DNA from: Ectocarpus siliculosus
Taxonomy: Eukaryota > Sar > Phaeophyceae > Ectocarpales > Ectocarpaceae
Length of the DNA: 64,000 bases
Direction: 5' to 3'
Assembly (NCBI GenBank): GCA_000310025.1
Contig: FN649734.1
Span: forward strand, 465,498-529,497
The position numbers and the translations under genes are program-made. Under the pieces are notes generated by a model that did not search any database, was not told the origin of the DNA, and saw only the letters and a program-made list of their open reading frames with translations. Of the stretch, positions 12,101-27,100 are shown one piece after another. The stretch's first letter is position 1. Each line of letters opens with the position of its first letter.

Positions 12101-15100
12101 CTTCAGCGAGAGGGACAAGTGAGGGTAGTGGGTGCGCGTGTTTGAACCATTACCACCTACTGATAGGGACGGTACGGCGAGTGTCTTGGATTTCCGGCCA
12201 CGAAGACAAGAAATAGAGACGACCCTGGCGAAGAGCAACAAATCATGAATACATGCGGCGTATCTGTGGCCCAGACCGAAGCTATCTGCGTACTTCTGCA
12301 CCGGCGTGACGCCCTCCCTGTTGGCGGCGGCCTCCGCTGCCTGCGTAGAGCTGTGGCCGTCCCCCTTGGCCCTGCCTAGCATCGCCCTCACGCACGCCTC
12401 CTCCAGCTGGACCATCGTCAGGCACCTGCCGAGCGGGGTCGAAACGGACCCGGCAACAGCCGGAGTCGTAGGTTCATCGGCGGGGGTGGCGTCCGTCGAA
12501 TCCGCGGCAGGCGAGGACGCCGCCGCCCCGTTCTTGCTCTTTCCCTCCGCCGCCTTCTTGCCGCCCTTGTTGTCGGCCGCCCCCTTTCCCTTTTTCGCCC
12601 CTGCTGGTTCGTCTCCATCCTCGGTGTTGGCTGGAGGCGCTTCTGCTGCTACCAAGGGCGGGGGTGACGACAAGGCGTCCCCTGTAGGCTCGGCCTCGGC
12701 GGCGAGCGCGGACAGCACCTCCCGGGCCTCGGCGAGACACTTCGCCGCTTCCTCCAGAAAGCTCACCTTCGGACGCTGCGGCGACCCATGATCGTGGCCA
12801 CGGTTGTTGCGCGCTTTTGAGGAGGAGGCCGAAGACGACGACACCACTGTCGTTGCTCCTGCTCCTGCCGCTCCTGGTGCTGCGAGTGATTTCGCCCAAC
12901 AGCGCACCCACTCGCGGGCCGTGTGACGGAGGACAGCGGGTAGAGCCGGGTGGTTGCCCAGGGGGCGAAGTTTGTCGGCAGCATCGCACAGGATGCGGAC
13001 AGCGAGAGGGGTCGCGGTCTTCTGCCCTTGCTGCTGCTGTTGCGGAAGGATTACAAACACAAGGAAGGAGCATCCATGCATGATTTTCTTGACGGGTCTC
13101 TTATTAGGATAACCATGTAAGAGGAGACAGACACTGTAGGAGGACAATATCTGACTAAAATCATGGGCTTTCCTTCTTTAGCTGTTGGCTGATATTTTTC
13201 GGCGTTCGTTGGCGACGAGCACCACCTCGGCCCGTGGGGGGCGGAAAGTCCCACACAGCGAGAAAATCGCTGTTGCCGCGACCCAAATATAGTTCTACAA
13301 CATCACATGAGCAAACAGCAGTAGCACCAGGACGTAAGCAGCAGAACTCGCTACATCGGTAGCATTGTCAAACCATATGTACCAACAACCATCATTCGAG
13401 ATCATTACCGTGCTCCTGCTGCTGGCGAAGTCTTCGACTGCGGCAGACGTCGTTGTGGCCGAAGAGTAAGCAGTCATGGTGGTACCGGTCCTACTGGTGC
13501 CTCGGTCGTTGGCCTTCGTAGCCGTCCCCACCTCGGATGATGAACTTTGCGTTAACTCGTCCGATGCGGTAGAAGCTTCGGCAAGCAGGCAGACGCACCT
13601 AAGTCCAAAGAAACCGTCAAAAATATCCCATGATTCGTTAATGAAAGCTAATGGTACGACTCCCTGGGCCATCGTCGGCAAGTGAAAATTAAATTCATCA
13701 CGAAGGCAACCTGATAGATGTCCGTGCAGCACTCCCTGTGTGTTCAGGGCTGGCAACAACTGACACTCGTGCAAACTTCGAGGCGAACCAGTCGAGTCCC
13801 GTGGCCTCGGCCTTTGGGTTAGGGCTGAGTAACTACTGTAGTGAGAAAACACCCAGAAACGAGCATCCCGAGCTCTCGTACACATGGAACATTCAACAAC
13901 ATTGCCGCATATTTCAGTGGCTTGACACCGCTGTCTTCGGGGTTCAGGCTGTGTAATCTCACCCGGAGAACGCGATGGCAGCATCAAGATCCACAGTTTG
14001 CGAGGGCGTGGGCGGAGCCCCACCCTGAGGCTGGGCAGCCTGGCCGCCTTCAGCTGCCGCCGTTGCTGGTGCGCTATTCTCCGCCTTGTGTACGCCCCGG
14101 AATATGCTTCTCTCCAGGGCATCGCAGGCAGCCTACACGCAAACGTGGTAGAAGGATATTGTCATGGAGTCATCGACATGTGGCGGGATGTGACGGTTAG
14201 CCTTTCCTCTTCATCGACATCGAATCACGTAGGCCAGAAAAGGATGGAGTGAGAATCACCGAATGAATAGTCCCGACGAAGAGGAGAAGCCGAAATACGC
14301 TTCATGCATGAGGGCGGGAGAGGTGGGGGCGACCGGCAGTTCATTGTTGGTGGGAGTGACCCTCATCTTATCCGAGTCGTGGTCCACGACAAGCCAGGTA
14401 GTAAGTGCAAAACTGATTGAACAAAACAAAGGTTGGTTCTACAGAGAGATGGCGAAACAAGGATTGAAGGAGGCACAACGAATAACTAATCGCAAGAACA
14501 GGTTCAGCAGGGGTTAGCGTTGGGGATTTCGAATAGATTCAATACTTTTTACCGTGGGGAGAGATTTTGAGGAGAGGTTTTGAGTGTTGAGGCTTGTCTG
14601 AGGCAACCATAGCCTCACCTGAAGAGTTTGCCGAATTTTGGCGTCACCTGTGCCCATCTTGCGCATCATGCTACCGATTGCTATTGCCATTTTGCCCCAC
14701 CTGCGGTTTCAACCACGATGCGTGAACGAACGCATTGCCTCAGTTATTAGAACCCTGGAAGGTATCCCAGTGTCAGTAACTACTGTTCATGTTGATGTTG
14801 CGTTTCTCTTTTCTATGAACGGCGTCGCCTTGTGACTACAGTCTCTGTTGGTTTTCCTGCTGCTACTTTTGTTCGTCTCAGCTAACGCCCCGCTGCTCTG
14901 AATGATCGCTGAACGACATGGGTTTTGTGTCTTGAACCACCGAATCCATGTTGCACACATCTGAACATATTCACATTTCCCCGCGGCAATTTACATACGG
15001 CGGGGGTGAACGTGTGTACGTGGCAGAGGCCAGCGAATCTTGCGCCAAGTTTCGGTTGGAAGCAAGAGGTTGGCTACCACTGTTCATGCTTCGAGAGAGT

Positions 15101-18100
15101 TGTCCATTCTCGTCACTGTGTGTAGAGTGAATGTTGGGCACATTGTGCGGTGTTCCCCCACCCCAGAAATCAGCATCCTCAACCGCAACATAATGTATCG
15201 TCACAGCCAAGCGTAAACTAGTCAGATCTGACTAGTCTAATGGGGTAATTTAGGCTTCAACAATAGTTAGGCGTTGGTTCGACACCCAGGCTGGACACTT
15301 TGAGGCGTTTTTTTTTCCTGAGACCCTGAATACTCCCGGCCATAGTATGGGTGGCGGAAGGACTCGTCTGACACCCTCAAACGTTCTGCAGGATGTGGGT
15401 GGAGAGTGATATGAAGCGAAATAAACGGATAGTAGCGCTGGCAAGGGGCCTCACCCTCCTCGGAAGTGAAAACATTTTCGGGGCACACGAACCCCATGAC
15501 TAACTCTTGAAGAAGCCGAAATCAAACAATCTGACCCTATGTGAGCGCTACACATACCGCACAGCGGTTGAGCCGGTCACGCCGAGCGTCTTCAGCAAGG
15601 CCGATGCCCGCAAGAGGCACGGAAGTGCTCGATCGGGGTGCCCTTGAGCATCGCACAAAGCCGCCTGAGCTTCCAGGCAGCTGCAGAGGATGACGAACGA
15701 GGTTATAACAAGGATGAAGAAGCGGGTTTTTGTGGGGTTTCGGAGAGGGGGACATGTCGGAAAACAGGTCAAGTCTGCTACCTCGCGTGCTGTTGGAAAT
15801 AGTTCGCGGTGAGTGCCACGTGTTGGTCAGGGTGCAGTGATGATCATGGGAGCGCTGGGCAACATCTAGCTCTTTCTGCCACCGTGGGTAGCATAGAACT
15901 GATGTGGTTGGGATCGCGCAGCTATCCTTAAACCGGACATGGCTCCACCGCCATGACAGCTTTTCAATGCCAGGACACAACCGGTCTCACCTCACGACGT
16001 TGTTCCTGTCATGGAAGGCGTCGTTGTGGCGATGCGCCGCCGCGAGATACTCGGCTGCGGCGCGACACTCCCCGAGCTGCACTGCCTCCGTAGCCAGCAT
16101 CGCCCAAACCTTCCTATCTTCAAGGTTCCCTAGCCGTGGAACCTCCACCTCTCGCCCTTCCGAATCATCGGCAACATCGTGGCTTTTCCGACCCACCCCC
16201 ACTGCTGTACGTGGATCCAACCCGGAGGATGTGTTGTTCAGGGTGCTGCCGTCGAAACGCGTTTGTGTTGACTGTGCAGGGGGAAGGGATGAAGCAGCCG
16301 AGACATTCCTCCCAGGCATTCCGGGTTGTTGTTCCTGCTTTTGCCATGGCTGTTGAAGCGAGTATTCTTTCCGCTGCCGCAAGATTCGATCTACCTCTGA
16401 CCCTCTCCGTGCGGCCTCTTCCGCGGAAACTCCCAGCGGTCCTGCCGCCGAGGCCGCTTGCATGGCCGCCTCGTGACATCTGATGACAACGACGCAAAAG
16501 ATTTAGGATATTCATTCGGTTAACGGCGAAAACCTGAACGCATGTGCACGCCAAGGCATGCCCATGTCGAGATACACACAAGCGTGGCCTAATATCGACA
16601 TCTCGTATTCGGTACGTCGTATGCACACGAGAGGGCGTGATCTTCGGCTATATTTGATGGCAAAAATCTTGTAGAATACTACACAGCAATATCCATTCGC
16701 CGCGTCACAGTGAAACGAATCAATGTCTCGATGGTTGTTGCCCTCGGAAAGTGGTAGGTCATCGTGGTCCCAAGTGGGTGGGTGGGTCATTAACGCGACC
16801 CACGCTGCAGCGCGTTCGCATCACCCTCCCTGTATCCTCAAGGAAGTCGTCCTACACATGTGAACTTCTGGTCCTCACGTCGGCCCGAGTTTGAACAGCA
16901 ATCTTGCCCTCCGAAGGCGCGCCAGGGCCAGCGCCGGAAACACGTTGGCGGAGCCGTCTTCGCCGACATCTTCGGCCCCTTTCCCATCGGTGCCGTCACC
17001 CCCGCTGCCGCCGCCACCTCTCCTGCGGGCCGGGCCAAGGCACAGTCTGGCAACCAGCTCGGCCAGGGCGAGGGGTGCTGCCGCGTGGGCGGCCAGGCCG
17101 TGGGACTCCATGGTCTCGGCGAGGTCGAGCAGGTGGTGGAAGAGGAGCGGAGCTTTCTCCATGGTGGTCGTCGAGATGACGAAGGGCTCCCGTCCAGCCG
17201 GCGGGGCTGCCATGTACCGGTCCAGGTCGTCTTCGCCGTTGTCGTCGACGCTGTCGTGGTTGTTCTTGTCACCGCCGTTGTCGTCCTTTGGTTCTACTGG
17301 CACCGGCTCTAGCCGCCAGTAGGCCCAGTCCCGCAGGTGTAGCGGGGCTCGTCCGCCTGCTGTGGAATTACGTCGGCCACTAGATGACACGACCGCCGCT
17401 TCTGCAGCTAGTAAGGTCACCGGCAAATTGGACAGCGCACGTTAGTTTTGATGTCAATAATTGTCCGTGCGACACTATGGCACACAACGTTCAATGCATG
17501 AGTCAGTCGGAAAGGAAACGACTCCGGAATTCAGGCGGAGACTCAACAAATACCGTGGTGTAACAACCAGCGTTATACGAATAATATCGGGAAATTGAAC
17601 CCGCACAATACGCATCGGCTGCCAAACCCCAAGCACAGAAGCAAGGCAGGTAAAGCGGTGAGCCGTCAAAACGCACCCAAGGGAACCACTAGATATCCAT
17701 GAACGACACACTTTTCTGTGCTGTCTATCTGCCTGTGGTTGTCTGTCTCACTGTCTCGTTCTAAGTGCAATGAGACGAAATGGGCTAGCGACGCTTTGAA
17801 CAAGCACCACGTCCAACTCGAATCATTGTTTCCTTGTCTGGATCTCCAGTTCGGCTGTCAGACAGAAAAGGTACGGGGCGATCTGGCCCCGCATTTGACA
17901 TTACCGGAATAAGGTTCGCCCAGAAACGCCACTCGTGTGGCTTGAAGAGGACATAAATTAGGAGAATATGGAAGGTGGTGAACACGATCACGACCACGAC
18001 AATTGTTGTACCCACCGGAAGAGCTTGCGCACCATTCCTGGAATGCCGTTTCCCCCCTCTCGCCGCCCTCAGGCACGGACGCCTCGAACAACCACCGCCG

Positions 18101-21100
18101 GCGTCCGCACTCCACCGTCTCCTCCACCATGCCCGCCATCCGCCCGACGAAGTAGTACCCCTGCATCAGAACGTCGAGGCGCTCTTCGAACGTGGAGCAG
18201 CAACCGCCGCCCCTCGCGAGCATCGCCAGCGTCCTCACGGCGGTCTCGAGGTGCCCCATCGTTAAGGCCTCCGGGTATCCGTTCTGGTCGGAGAGCGCCG
18301 TGGAGGAAGAGGCGCCCCCCTGACAAAGACGGTTCGGTTGTGACGGGGGCGGGGTCGTTTGGCATCGATTGTTGGGTACCTTGCGGCCAGCGCTTGCTGT
18401 CGTTGTTGCCCTTCTACTGTGCGGCCGGATTCTCTTCGATTCTCTCAACAAAAGACTTTCATGGTGCTTATCCACACGTGCCCAGGGCGACCGCTCACTA
18501 GCGAGACCACCGGAAAAAAAACGTAGTGTCGACAAGCAGGAGACCCTTTCCAATCGACCGCAACAAACCCAATGTTCCGGCATGAGGCCATGGGTTCGAT
18601 AGGATGTGGGATATGGTTCCGCGTGCAGTTCGACATCGGGACAAGCCAAACCGAAGCGCAAGCAGTTATTTTCCTGCTGCCGCCGCTGCAGCCGCGGGTG
18701 TCAAACAGACGTGCCAACAAATTTGCAGTCCGTTCGCGGGTGTCTACGCACGCGCGACCACGCTGCGCAGCGAACTGTTCGCGCGGCATCGGCGTTGGTC
18801 GTGGATACCTTGGAACTCGGTGCCCCCCCCCTGCTCGACCCTCTGCTGCCTGCACCCCCCTGGCTGCCAAGCGATCGCTTCGAGGCCGCCCTTCTGAATC
18901 CACCGCCTGTTGACGGCTGGGTTCGGCTGTCGCCGTTGCTCTCGCAGGTTGATCTGCCTCCTTCGCCCCTGGAGCCATCATGGCTGTCGTCGTCGGTGTC
19001 TTGTGGACCGTTGTTTAGCGCCTGCATCGACCTCTCCTGGGCGGATACAACGAATATTATGAAGAATGTGAAACACAACAGCACACACGCACCGAACCGA
19101 CACGAGTGGGCTGGAAAACACATGCGAAGAATGCTCTAGAAATGTTGAGCTGGATCGACCAGAGCTACCACTACGATGCCAATGCTGCTTGGTTCTTCAT
19201 ACAAGGCTTCATAGCCACTTTGCTTGGGAACCGATACCTTTCAAGCCTGTTCGGCACGAGTTTTTATCTCGACTCGAAACGACGAACTTCGGGCCGCCGT
19301 ATCTACACAGGAATTGAAATTCAGACCGAAACAAGGTTTAAAATGTCCCCTAGCTGAGCTGACGGCCCACCTCTACATCGTAGAGCAGGTCTAACGCTGA
19401 CCGGAAGTAGTCCGAGCCTGATTGCGCAAGGCCTCTGCCCATTGCCCACTCCCCCATTTCCACCAAGCAGTCCAACCTCTCGAACCTGTGGGAGTTTAAT
19501 GTTGTTGCTGTTGTTTGTTGTTGGTGGTGTTGTTATTGTTGTTATGATGGTGGGTTGTCGAAACACGCTTTGAAAGGTCAAGAACAATATTTCAACAGAA
19601 CCGTGGAAACAGTTATCTCGTTCAGCTCCAAGCAGCAACAAATTTGTCCAGTTCTACCTTTATCCAACCCCAACCCCATAAACAGTTAAACGAATACGCG
19701 TCAGCGTACCTTTCCCCAAGGCTCTCGAGGGCCTTGAGGTAGGCCGACAGCTGTTGTTTCGGGTCGCTCGCCGACCTCGCCAGCGTGCACCAGCTCTTAC
19801 CCTGAAGAACTTTGTCGGACTCCTTTGTCTTCGCCAATCCGTCGAGGGACGTGATGCCAAGCCTTGAAAGGAATACCACGCGCCACTGCCACAGGGGGCG
19901 CTGTGGAACGGGGGCCGTGTATCCAATGGGGTTGGCGGACTACGGTGTGCGGAAGGTCTGTGTTGGTATCATGCGATCGGCGACACCCATCTCGTTTCTG
20001 TAGTCTCATCGGTTGTTTCCGCGTCTATTGGCTCGATGTGGAAAGACTGGCTGTGTCACGGGTGCTTAACATTCATTTTTCGGAATATATATTTTTTGCT
20101 TTGTCGGAGATTCGCTAGGTTCGTTGTGTTGTGCCGTGTCTCCTAGATGGGAACAGTCTCGCGTGCGAACCAATAACAACGACGAGAGCACTACCAGCAG
20201 GAGCTGGATCAGCAACCAGTAGACTTCACAATTACAGGTTGCCCTTGACAGAAAATATGCTGCGGTTGGGGGACACTGGGCCCACCAAACACTATTCCAT
20301 AGGGTGACTTGCCGTTCGCAGCACCCCTCTAGTTGTCGGCGGCACTAAACACAAAGAAGTTCGAACATAGTGCACACCGTGCAGGCTGGAAGGTCTTGAG
20401 TAGGTATTTGACTGGAGAGGGGTCATGCGGCAATGCAATGAATAGCATTGAAGAAACAAAGTAGTACACGCTTGAATGTCTTCGCGTCAAGCTAACCGTA
20501 TTTATTTCACAACGACACGGACCGACATTCATTTCCAAGAATCGGAAACAATTGTCGAAGTAGGTCGATTCACTATCAGTGATGTTGCTCTAGTACAGAG
20601 AGTTCAAATACAGCAGGCGAGATAATTCCCACACTGTATGTGTGTGTGTCTAACCTGGAAATCCGGCGGGACGCAGCGGAGCGAGTCGGTCACCACAGCC
20701 AGCCCTTGCTTCCACTCGGAACGATCCGAGTAGCACTCGAAGAGCAGGACGTATAGCTGAAGTCGCAACGCCCGTTCCATCGGCAATCACCCCCATGATC
20801 CAAGCCGGCAATGAAAACGAGGGAAAGGGCTTTACGAAAGTCGATTAGCAGTAAATGTAGTAATCTTGGCTGCACACGGGGAAAGCGAGGGCTTATTTGA
20901 ACGATGGCGCGCACCTGTGTTGTGGAAGGTATTCACCGACGAAATGCGACGTGTTGGCATGCTTCACACAGGATTCTCTGAACTACATAGCTTGATCTTT
21001 AGAACATGAACAGAAGGACAACAGTTCATTGGGGGAAACGTAGAGTAAATGACATATATTGCTCCTTCCTGCTCCAACACTGATCCGCTGATCCTCATGC

Positions 21101-24100
21101 TGACCCTCAACACCTAAAGTGTTGCACTTTGGGGAGATTTTCCCTGGATTGTCGTTCTTGGGCCAGTGCAGGTGCTGTGGTTGACTGCAGGCATTTCGCA
21201 CAACAACCTACAATATTCGTTCATACCTGAGCGCGAACAGCTCCCCCCTCGATGATACCCCCCTTCGCCATCTCTCTCAAAACGGCTGCCAACGCAGAAA
21301 AAGCGATCGCTCTCCCGGCCGATGTGTCGGCAAGGGGAAGTGCGACGTTCCAAAGACGTTTGGCCACGTCCAGGGTCACCGGTGAAGAGGAAGCGAGAGT
21401 GGCGAACTTGGCTGCCAACGCCAGGTGCTTCATGGAAACCCTCCTGCAAAGATAGACGCAAGTGAACAAGGAGACACAATCGAGTCGTGCTGCAACAAAC
21501 GTTTCCCACGCCGATGTGCTTCGCGGCTGGTGCTCACGTCCCTGGCACCTAGACCAGGACTTGGAGACGGCCCTTTATCTTGCATCTTTGATGTCTGGGG
21601 AATAGCAATGCATAATACCATGCCTACCGAACGCCGCGGCTGCACAGACAATAATGCTACCTATACGGTTCTGCTTCATGGGATCCCTTCATGGTGAACC
21701 TGACGGCGTGTGCTACGACGTATACATGATTGCATGAGTGCCGCTGGCGCTCGGAGGGACAAATTTGGCCAGAAGCATCTTTCAAAGCGAGAAGTGCCCC
21801 AGATCGGTTTTCGACTCGACATGCAGGGCGTTCACTGTATGACTGTGAACACGCGCCACAGCCACCACTCAGATGCACGGCATCCCCAGCCAAATCTACC
21901 TATGGAAGAACAACCGTGGCCAATATCGCAACCGCAGTATCTCTTTTGACATGCGGGTCAATGTCCTGATCAAAGTCGTCGACCACATGAAGGGGACCTG
22001 CTCATGACGATCCGCTCTACCTCTCTCTCTGCATCATTTTAGGTTTGGAGAAGGAGATGATCAGGAAGGTAGCCATCCTTGGCCTCGATGTATGTTCGCC
22101 TTTCGTACACCAAATTGGATTATATCCGCGGTCTACGCGCCTCGAACGTGCTGCATTTCCGGGGCGAGGTTGTGCTTAACCAACGTATCGCCGTAGTCTG
22201 GCAGAGAATTTTCGAGTATGCTGCCACGTGAGAAGTTCACGTACGTCCACCGTCGAAGATTTTGATTGGCTGTGATTGGCCAGTTCCATCTTCTCTTGCC
22301 CTATATCGAATGCGCTACTTTCGGATGTTCTATTTGCCCACGATGCCACTGCACTGCCGTCAAGGATCCTTCATATATCTGCCTTTAACCTGCACGCAAT
22401 CACTTGACTGCTTCCGTTTTTATGTCTAACATGCAGGTGCGTACTCGATTCACTCACGCACAACCACCATGCCCAGTTTTGTTTCTAACGCACATATCTC
22501 CTTATTACCTGCTCCCTGCAAGCGCGTACCTCAATTCGTCCTGAAGGGGCTTTTCTTGAGACTCCGGGGCTATCGCGGAGGCGACCGCCTGCCCCCACAG
22601 TCCCTCGCCCACGGCCAGCCACCTCCATAGCCGTGGATGCACCCTGCGGCGGTCGGCCGGGCTTTGGGGAAGAAGCTCCGCTACGTAGCCGCAGCACTCC
22701 TCCGCGGCCCTTCTCTGGCCTCTCGCCAGGCGCTCCTTGCCGAGGCGGCACCAGATTTCGCCGGCCAGCTCCAGCTCGGCCCTATCCTCTTCGAGGCTCG
22801 TAACCCGTCGTCCGCTAAGTGCGGCGAAGACGTCAACCTTTTCTGGCGATGGTGTTCCTCCTCCGTGAGCCGGTGCCGCTGAGGATATCCCCCCCGTCAT
22901 TGCCTTTGTCGCATTCGCCGTTCCCCCGTCGCCTCTTTCCTTCGTGCCCTCGTACGTCTCCGTGACGTCGGCGTTATGGCCGTCCCTCTTGTTCCTCATC
23001 TCCCTCCTGTGTTGCTTCTCTCTCTCCTCTTCTTCGGCGTCCGCTATCGTACCGCGGTACTCGCGCATGACGGCGGTGCACTTCTCGACAAGTTCTTCGG
23101 CAGGCGGACCGGCACCGGAGAGCGCCGAAGCGGCGGTTAGCAGAGCTAGGGCCTTTCGTATTTGTTTTCATTGCCACCGTGAAGCACAGAACGGACATGC
23201 GAGAACAGCGTCGGGAAAGAGTTTAATACATCCTGCGGCTGACTCCGGGAGACTTGCGGTGGGAAGAGGTACCGCGTAGAATGGCGGCTCGCAACGTACA
23301 CACCATCGTGATTCCCGTGCGTCACCCTTCGACATAGCCGCACCCCAAGCGCATCGCCATCTTCACCACCAACACCCAACCTGACGTACTAAACCACCCC
23401 ACCCGGTACGGTCGCTGACGTCGGGCATCTAAACAATGCGAGCCAGTCAATGTGCCCAATAGCTCGCGAAGGTCGTCCCGAACCACCTTGACAACATATT
23501 TTTGCTACTGCTGTGTGCAACCACGCTGCGTTGTTATTGGGACACAGGGCGTGAAGATCGTCTCAAGGGGCGGCGATAGGAGGCCGTTACACTCGACATG
23601 ATACCTTGCCCCTTTTCATCATCCAAGCTTTCAACGTGGTATGCCGTCGAGCAATCCTCCCGTGCATCTTCGAGAAAACTTGCCGTCCTTTATCCCACTT
23701 CCGAGAAAAGTGATATCCCTGTCTCCCCGCATGAATTCCCAACGCAATATGGTAAGGAATCTCGACAGCGCCTCATGTTGCGGAGCTAACCTGCAGCAAC
23801 GGCCTCCCCTCTCCTGTCACCGCCGATGCTCCCGCCCGTTTCGCCTGGCACGCCGTGCGTACCTCCACCAGCCCCTTGAGCTCGGATACGTTGGCACGCC
23901 TGGCTCCCGCAGCACCGCCACCGCCGCCTCCACTACCACCGCCACCGGCCGCCGCCGCCGCTTCTCCCTTCTTTGCGCCACCTTTTCCTGGCGAAGACAT
24001 CGACGACCACGTACGTGGCCATGGAGGTGATCGACAGGGAGGAATGAACAGGCCTCCCCCCGATGATATTCTTGTTTGGGGTTCACCCACCATGGAGTTT

Positions 24101-27100
24101 CCCCATTAGGGAAAGAACAGGAACACATGTGCGCTACTTTGGTATGGCGATGACTCTCCTGTTTGTCATGGTCACACGATGGTCGACAAGGGGCAGTGTT
24201 CTCCGTCCCCGGGTCGTCTCTCCTCACTCTCGCGGTACGAGCTGGAACAAATCCTTCTGGAACCTTTCCCGCCATGGAGGAGAATATGCGTATATAGTTG
24301 TGTGCCCAACCGCTCGCTTGCTCACCTGCTGGCCCTAGGTTCACAATACCGTACGTCACAAAAAACGGGGTCTCGTATACCCTTTGGGCTAGAGTGGAGG
24401 GGACATGCGCCGATACAATATTTATTGCATAGATGAAACTGTACGTTCGTATCCACACTGTGAGCGCTGATTTGAAGTAAAGAAAACAATACAAAACAAT
24501 CGTGTGTCTGTTTCGTAGCTCTTCTTTCCTGACTGGATTTTTTCACCTCCTTGTGGAATTGGGTAACGACCATGCAACACAAGAAAGTAACAGAAGAACA
24601 TAATCAGTGACGACAACATTCACCACAACAACAAAGAACACAACATCCCTAGATTGGCAAGCATGTACCTTTTGCTCCACCTGCGCTGCCTTTTCCTCCC
24701 GCCCCGCCGCCACCGGTTGCAGCAGTAGCAGTTCCCTTAGGGTTGGTGTCTGGTCGGTCTAGTGCCGTGATTGCCCGTTGGCACAGTTCCTCGGCCTTGG
24801 CTGCGCAGTGTCACGTACAAGATCGAAAATGTTTGGGGACAGAATCGAAATGTTTGATCCCGCGCAGGAGAAACAATATCGTTGCACCGCCTGAGGGGAT
24901 CGGGCACGGGGCGACGATACAAAGAAGCATCTGATCTCCGTAACCTTGGCGCGGGTGAAAAACATGAATCGATACGAGAAGAACATGACTTGAGTATTCT
25001 TCCGATGGGATATGACAGCGAACCCAAAGTCAACATACTCTTGATGTTCTTGATATCTTGATGTTAACGTTGGTCTCTTCACACGACAAGCCATCGAGCA
25101 GGGGGTGAAAGCATCGACCATCACGTGTAGTTGCGACCTCTGGGGAATGATAGGATTTTCCTACGTGGACGCAAGACCGGACGAAACCAACCTATGGAAG
25201 CAGGAGAGGCTTCGAAAGCTGAAGACAGAATGCGAGCTAAGGCCTCGTAAACGGAGCACAGCAACGCAGTTTCGGGACGATCCATTGCCTGTTCCGGTTT
25301 CATGTCCAGCATGAACAGAACGAGGAGCAGCCGCAGCCGCAGCAGGAGCAGCAGCGGCAGAGCAAACGGCAGTCAACGGTGCATGGGGTCATTCATCGCT
25401 GTTTTTTGTTATGGACAACACAACAAGCTACGAGAAAGGCGAGACCACAGAGTAGAGGAGCAAGAAGGGCGACAATCAGCTTACGATAGGTCACCACAGC
25501 GACAATCAGATTAGAGAACGCCCGAGAGATTTCGAATACTAGCCATTCACGCAGAAAGCGTCAAAAAAATTGTTTCGCCGACACCGAAGAGATACCGAAG
25601 TCCACCGTTAGCAATACTCCACCTCAAGCGCCACAACGCAAGCCTCCAGGGCCTCCTCAAGGTTTGGCGTCGCCAGGTGGTGCAATCGCTTCCTCCAAAT
25701 CTAACAACGGGGAGACACACGCCCAAGCAGCAAACATTTTTTCGTGAAAAGTTTCGAACATTATGTCGGGCTAATCTCTCGGAGTCAACCACTCTCGGAA
25801 ACCGGAGTTGCCATGAACAAGCTGTTGCCAGACCTTTTCTTCTATGGCGACGGTGCATGTCGTTGCTGTCACTCGTAGAGGGATTCTTGAGTTACCATCC
25901 TGGCGGACGTCCAGGCAAAGAAACTCGAAGCGATGCGATACTTGTTTCCCACGGAACAAGCTCTTGGACCGCCACCAAATTGTAGCTTGCGCTAGACCAA
26001 GAACTTGTCGGTGTGTTCTTCAGGGCACACCAACGACATGCAACCCATCGTGAGCGGCATAGTTTCGGCCGACCATCACGAGTTCTGGTACATGCTGTTG
26101 TAAATCGAAAGTTGGCCCCGCCTTACGGTCAGTGACATCAACCACTCCTACAGCATGTATATTCAAGTTGATGGTGATGGCAAAGAACAGTTGAATATTG
26201 ACCCACCCCCCGTCTGGTCGGGTTCAAATGCCGTATATGCCCGGAATTCCTCGGAATGCATCTTGGTCTCTCTTGTTAGTCTTATCGCGGCACGAAAGCC
26301 GAAACGAGCATTCTCTCTGTATCTCCGTGTTCATATAGAATTATGTATCTCTCTTTCTCTGTCACTGTCAATCTCTGTCTCTCTGTCTCTCTCTCTGTCT
26401 CTCTCTCTCTCTCTCTCATTCTTTGTCTCAGTCCCACTCTCTCTCCCTGTCTCTCTGTCTCTCCCCCCCCCCCCCCCCCCCCCGATTCTCTCTCTGTGCC
26501 TCTTCTAAGTAAAATTTCTCACAACGCACCGGCATGTGGAAGTTGTAGACGTAAACGGCCCCGCTCTGGACCAGCGCCGGCTCCTTTGCCCTCACGGCCC
26601 TCCGCAGCCCACCCACGAAGCAACCGCAAGCTTTCTTCTTCAGGTCGTCCAGCAACTCTGACCCACATATTCGTAGGATTGCGGATCATTGGGCCCCGAG
26701 ACGCTCACACATCGTTTTCGCACAGGGCTGTTTGAGGAAAACTTCGAAATGTAAAGAAGTTTGCACAAAAACGAGGTATCTGGGATTTGCTGGGCGATGT
26801 CTACCGTAACCCCCCACATTCACAACATGCAGGCGAGCCAGAACTTGCAGGCAACAATGGTGATACAAGCGTAACGATCGCCAAGGTGATAAGGCACAAT
26901 ATTGTCGCGGGGAACTTGGGGCTCTCCGACAGGAGAACCCCCCGGACCTGGCTGCGAAACTTTGTAGATGAACGTTGTCAACGCAGAACAAAATGATGTT
27001 GGGTTGGGAAAGCTACAACTATTAGGCGAACGTCATCACCCCCGTTGCGGGGGAATGATTTTAGGCCAACAGATCAAACCGGTCCAATGGTTCCCAGAGT